Shown in pieces: positions 57,072 through 57,437 of a stretch of 57,437 nt of DNA. Numbering within the stretch: the stretch's first letter is position 1; each line of letters starts with the position of its first letter. Under the pieces are notes generated by a model that made no database searches, was not told where the DNA came from, and worked only from the letters and a program-made list of their open reading frames with translations. This DNA is from a virus, in IMG/VR virus record IMGVR_UViG_3300018481_000008, positions 1 through 57,437 of that record, one strand, 5' to 3'. The position numbers were made by a program, and so were the translations under genes.

Positions 57072-57131
57072 GGGGGGTTAGTAGCCCCCCATACTAAACC
57101 TCCCTACAACTCGAAGGGAGGTTTAGTATGG
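57072..57131 (+). promoter_or_regulatory. Hairpins sequestering ribosome site and start codon
   Basis: A 16-bp perfect stem pairs 57089-57104 with 57116-57131 (11-nt loop). Its right arm contains the whole GGGAGG ribosome site (57116-57121) and the ATG (57128-57130) of the next gene. Just upstream GGGGGG 57072-57077 pairs with CCCCCC 57085-57090, sharing two bases with the second stem. Translation should be low unless the stem is opened. Confidence 0.75.
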
Positions 57132-57316
57132 AACGGTACTGTCCATATTGTGAGTTTTCTACTCTAGAGTATTCAGTAGCGCATAACTGCTTCTACTGTC
57201 TAGAGTGTGAGTTCGTGTGTGTAGTGCCTAGGGGCGACCATACTAGAGGTATAAGGTATGGCGTCAAGACTACAAGGCTACCATCAAGACGAACGCTAGG
57301 CAGGGTAGTCATTTAA
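57128..57316 (+). CDS. Small zinc-ribbon protein
   Basis: 62 residues. CPYC and CLEC form a four-Cys zinc ribbon; the C-terminal half is basic. Its start is buried in a hairpin. Its TAA spans the end-repeat border, so the gene crosses the circle junction. Confidence 0.65.
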   Translation: MERYCPYCEFSTLEYSVAHNCFYCLECEFVCVVPRGDHTRGIRYGVKTTRLPSRRTLGRVVI

Positions 57317-57437
57317 AGGGAGGGAAGTAGCACTTTCAGTGGGCGCTACTTCCCTCCAACTAAATATGGAAGGAGCCACATCAAACGTAGCGGCGGTAAC
57401 TTCCAGAGGTAGAGGACTAAGCTACGCATGATCCTCT
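57315..57437. repeat. Exact 123-bp end repeat (circular overlap), right copy
   Basis: Second copy of bases 1-123. Joining the two copies gives a 57,314-bp circle in which the plus-strand early region continues without a break from 45,769 through the junction to 17,310. Confidence 0.9.

Noticed and set aside
1-57437. Possible CRISPR array
   Set aside because: No short repeats with regular unique spacers anywhere. The only regular repeats are coding (37664-38578 and 39918-41198).
1-57437. Integrase, repressor or attachment site
   Set aside because: No tyrosine or serine recombinase motifs and no clear immunity repressor. The HTH-like proteins at 5132, 16945 and 56252 lack a lysogeny context.

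Overview
The window is best read as one complete circular phage genome map. Its first 123 bases are repeated exactly at its end, so the unique length is 57,314 bp. The gene content is that of a long-tailed siphovirus: portal, S49 prohead protease, HK97-type capsid, tail tube, frameshifted tail chaperone and a 1,891-residue tape measure. I see no integrase, excisionase or immunity repressor, so a lytic life style is likely. The host is probably an actinobacterium. The reasons are an Rpf-like muralytic domain, an r1t-type holin, a collagen-like protein with an actinobacterial C-terminal module, and small Cys-rich proteins of a style common in actinophages. Base composition is moderate, not the high GC of Streptomyces or Mycobacterium, so a low-to-mid GC actinobacterium is plausible, but the species cannot be named.

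Layout. (1) 1-17,310, plus strand: structured leader, collagen-like protein, metallopeptidase, Rpf-like protein, then the replication block. That block holds an SNF2-type helicase, Cas4/RecB-like nuclease, RecA-like ATPase, DUF669 protein, deaminase, primase-helicase, DUF3310, MazG, a UDG-DNA polymerase I fusion and a RuvC-like resolvase. (2) 44,938-17,348, minus strand: the late operon, read leftward. It runs from a small-terminase candidate through several surface-type proteins, two of them large 20-residue-repeat proteins, to large terminase, portal, protease, decoration, capsid, connectors, tail tube, chaperone, tape measure, tail tip, endolysin and holin. It ends at a terminator built into the end of the convergent early operon. 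(3) 44,939-45,768: a divergent control region with a GC-rich, stem-rich block of about 700 nt and no credible gene. (4) 45,769-57,316, plus strand: about 40 very small, tightly overlapping early genes, mostly of unknown function.

The most unusual part is noncoding. The early region carries several separate, strongly folded elements: the GC-rich block 45,060-45,765; a duplicated hairpin unit 46,401-46,602; a multi-helix element 47,144-47,310; a possible pseudoknot element 48,395-48,550; two elements with the same mutually exclusive 3' hairpin design (48,563-48,712 and 48,932-49,078); between them a tRNA-shaped element whose anticodon loop is replaced by 65 nt; and a long leader at 1-356. Together they suggest a phage that invests heavily in structured RNA. 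Other points of note are two genes without an ATG, GTG or TTG start, a start site locked in a 16-bp hairpin, a glycosylase-polymerase fusion with altered active-site motifs, and a clear local excess of the tetranucleotide CTAG.

Gene functions are read from motifs by eye. Where I say a family name I mean resemblance of motifs and context, not a database match.
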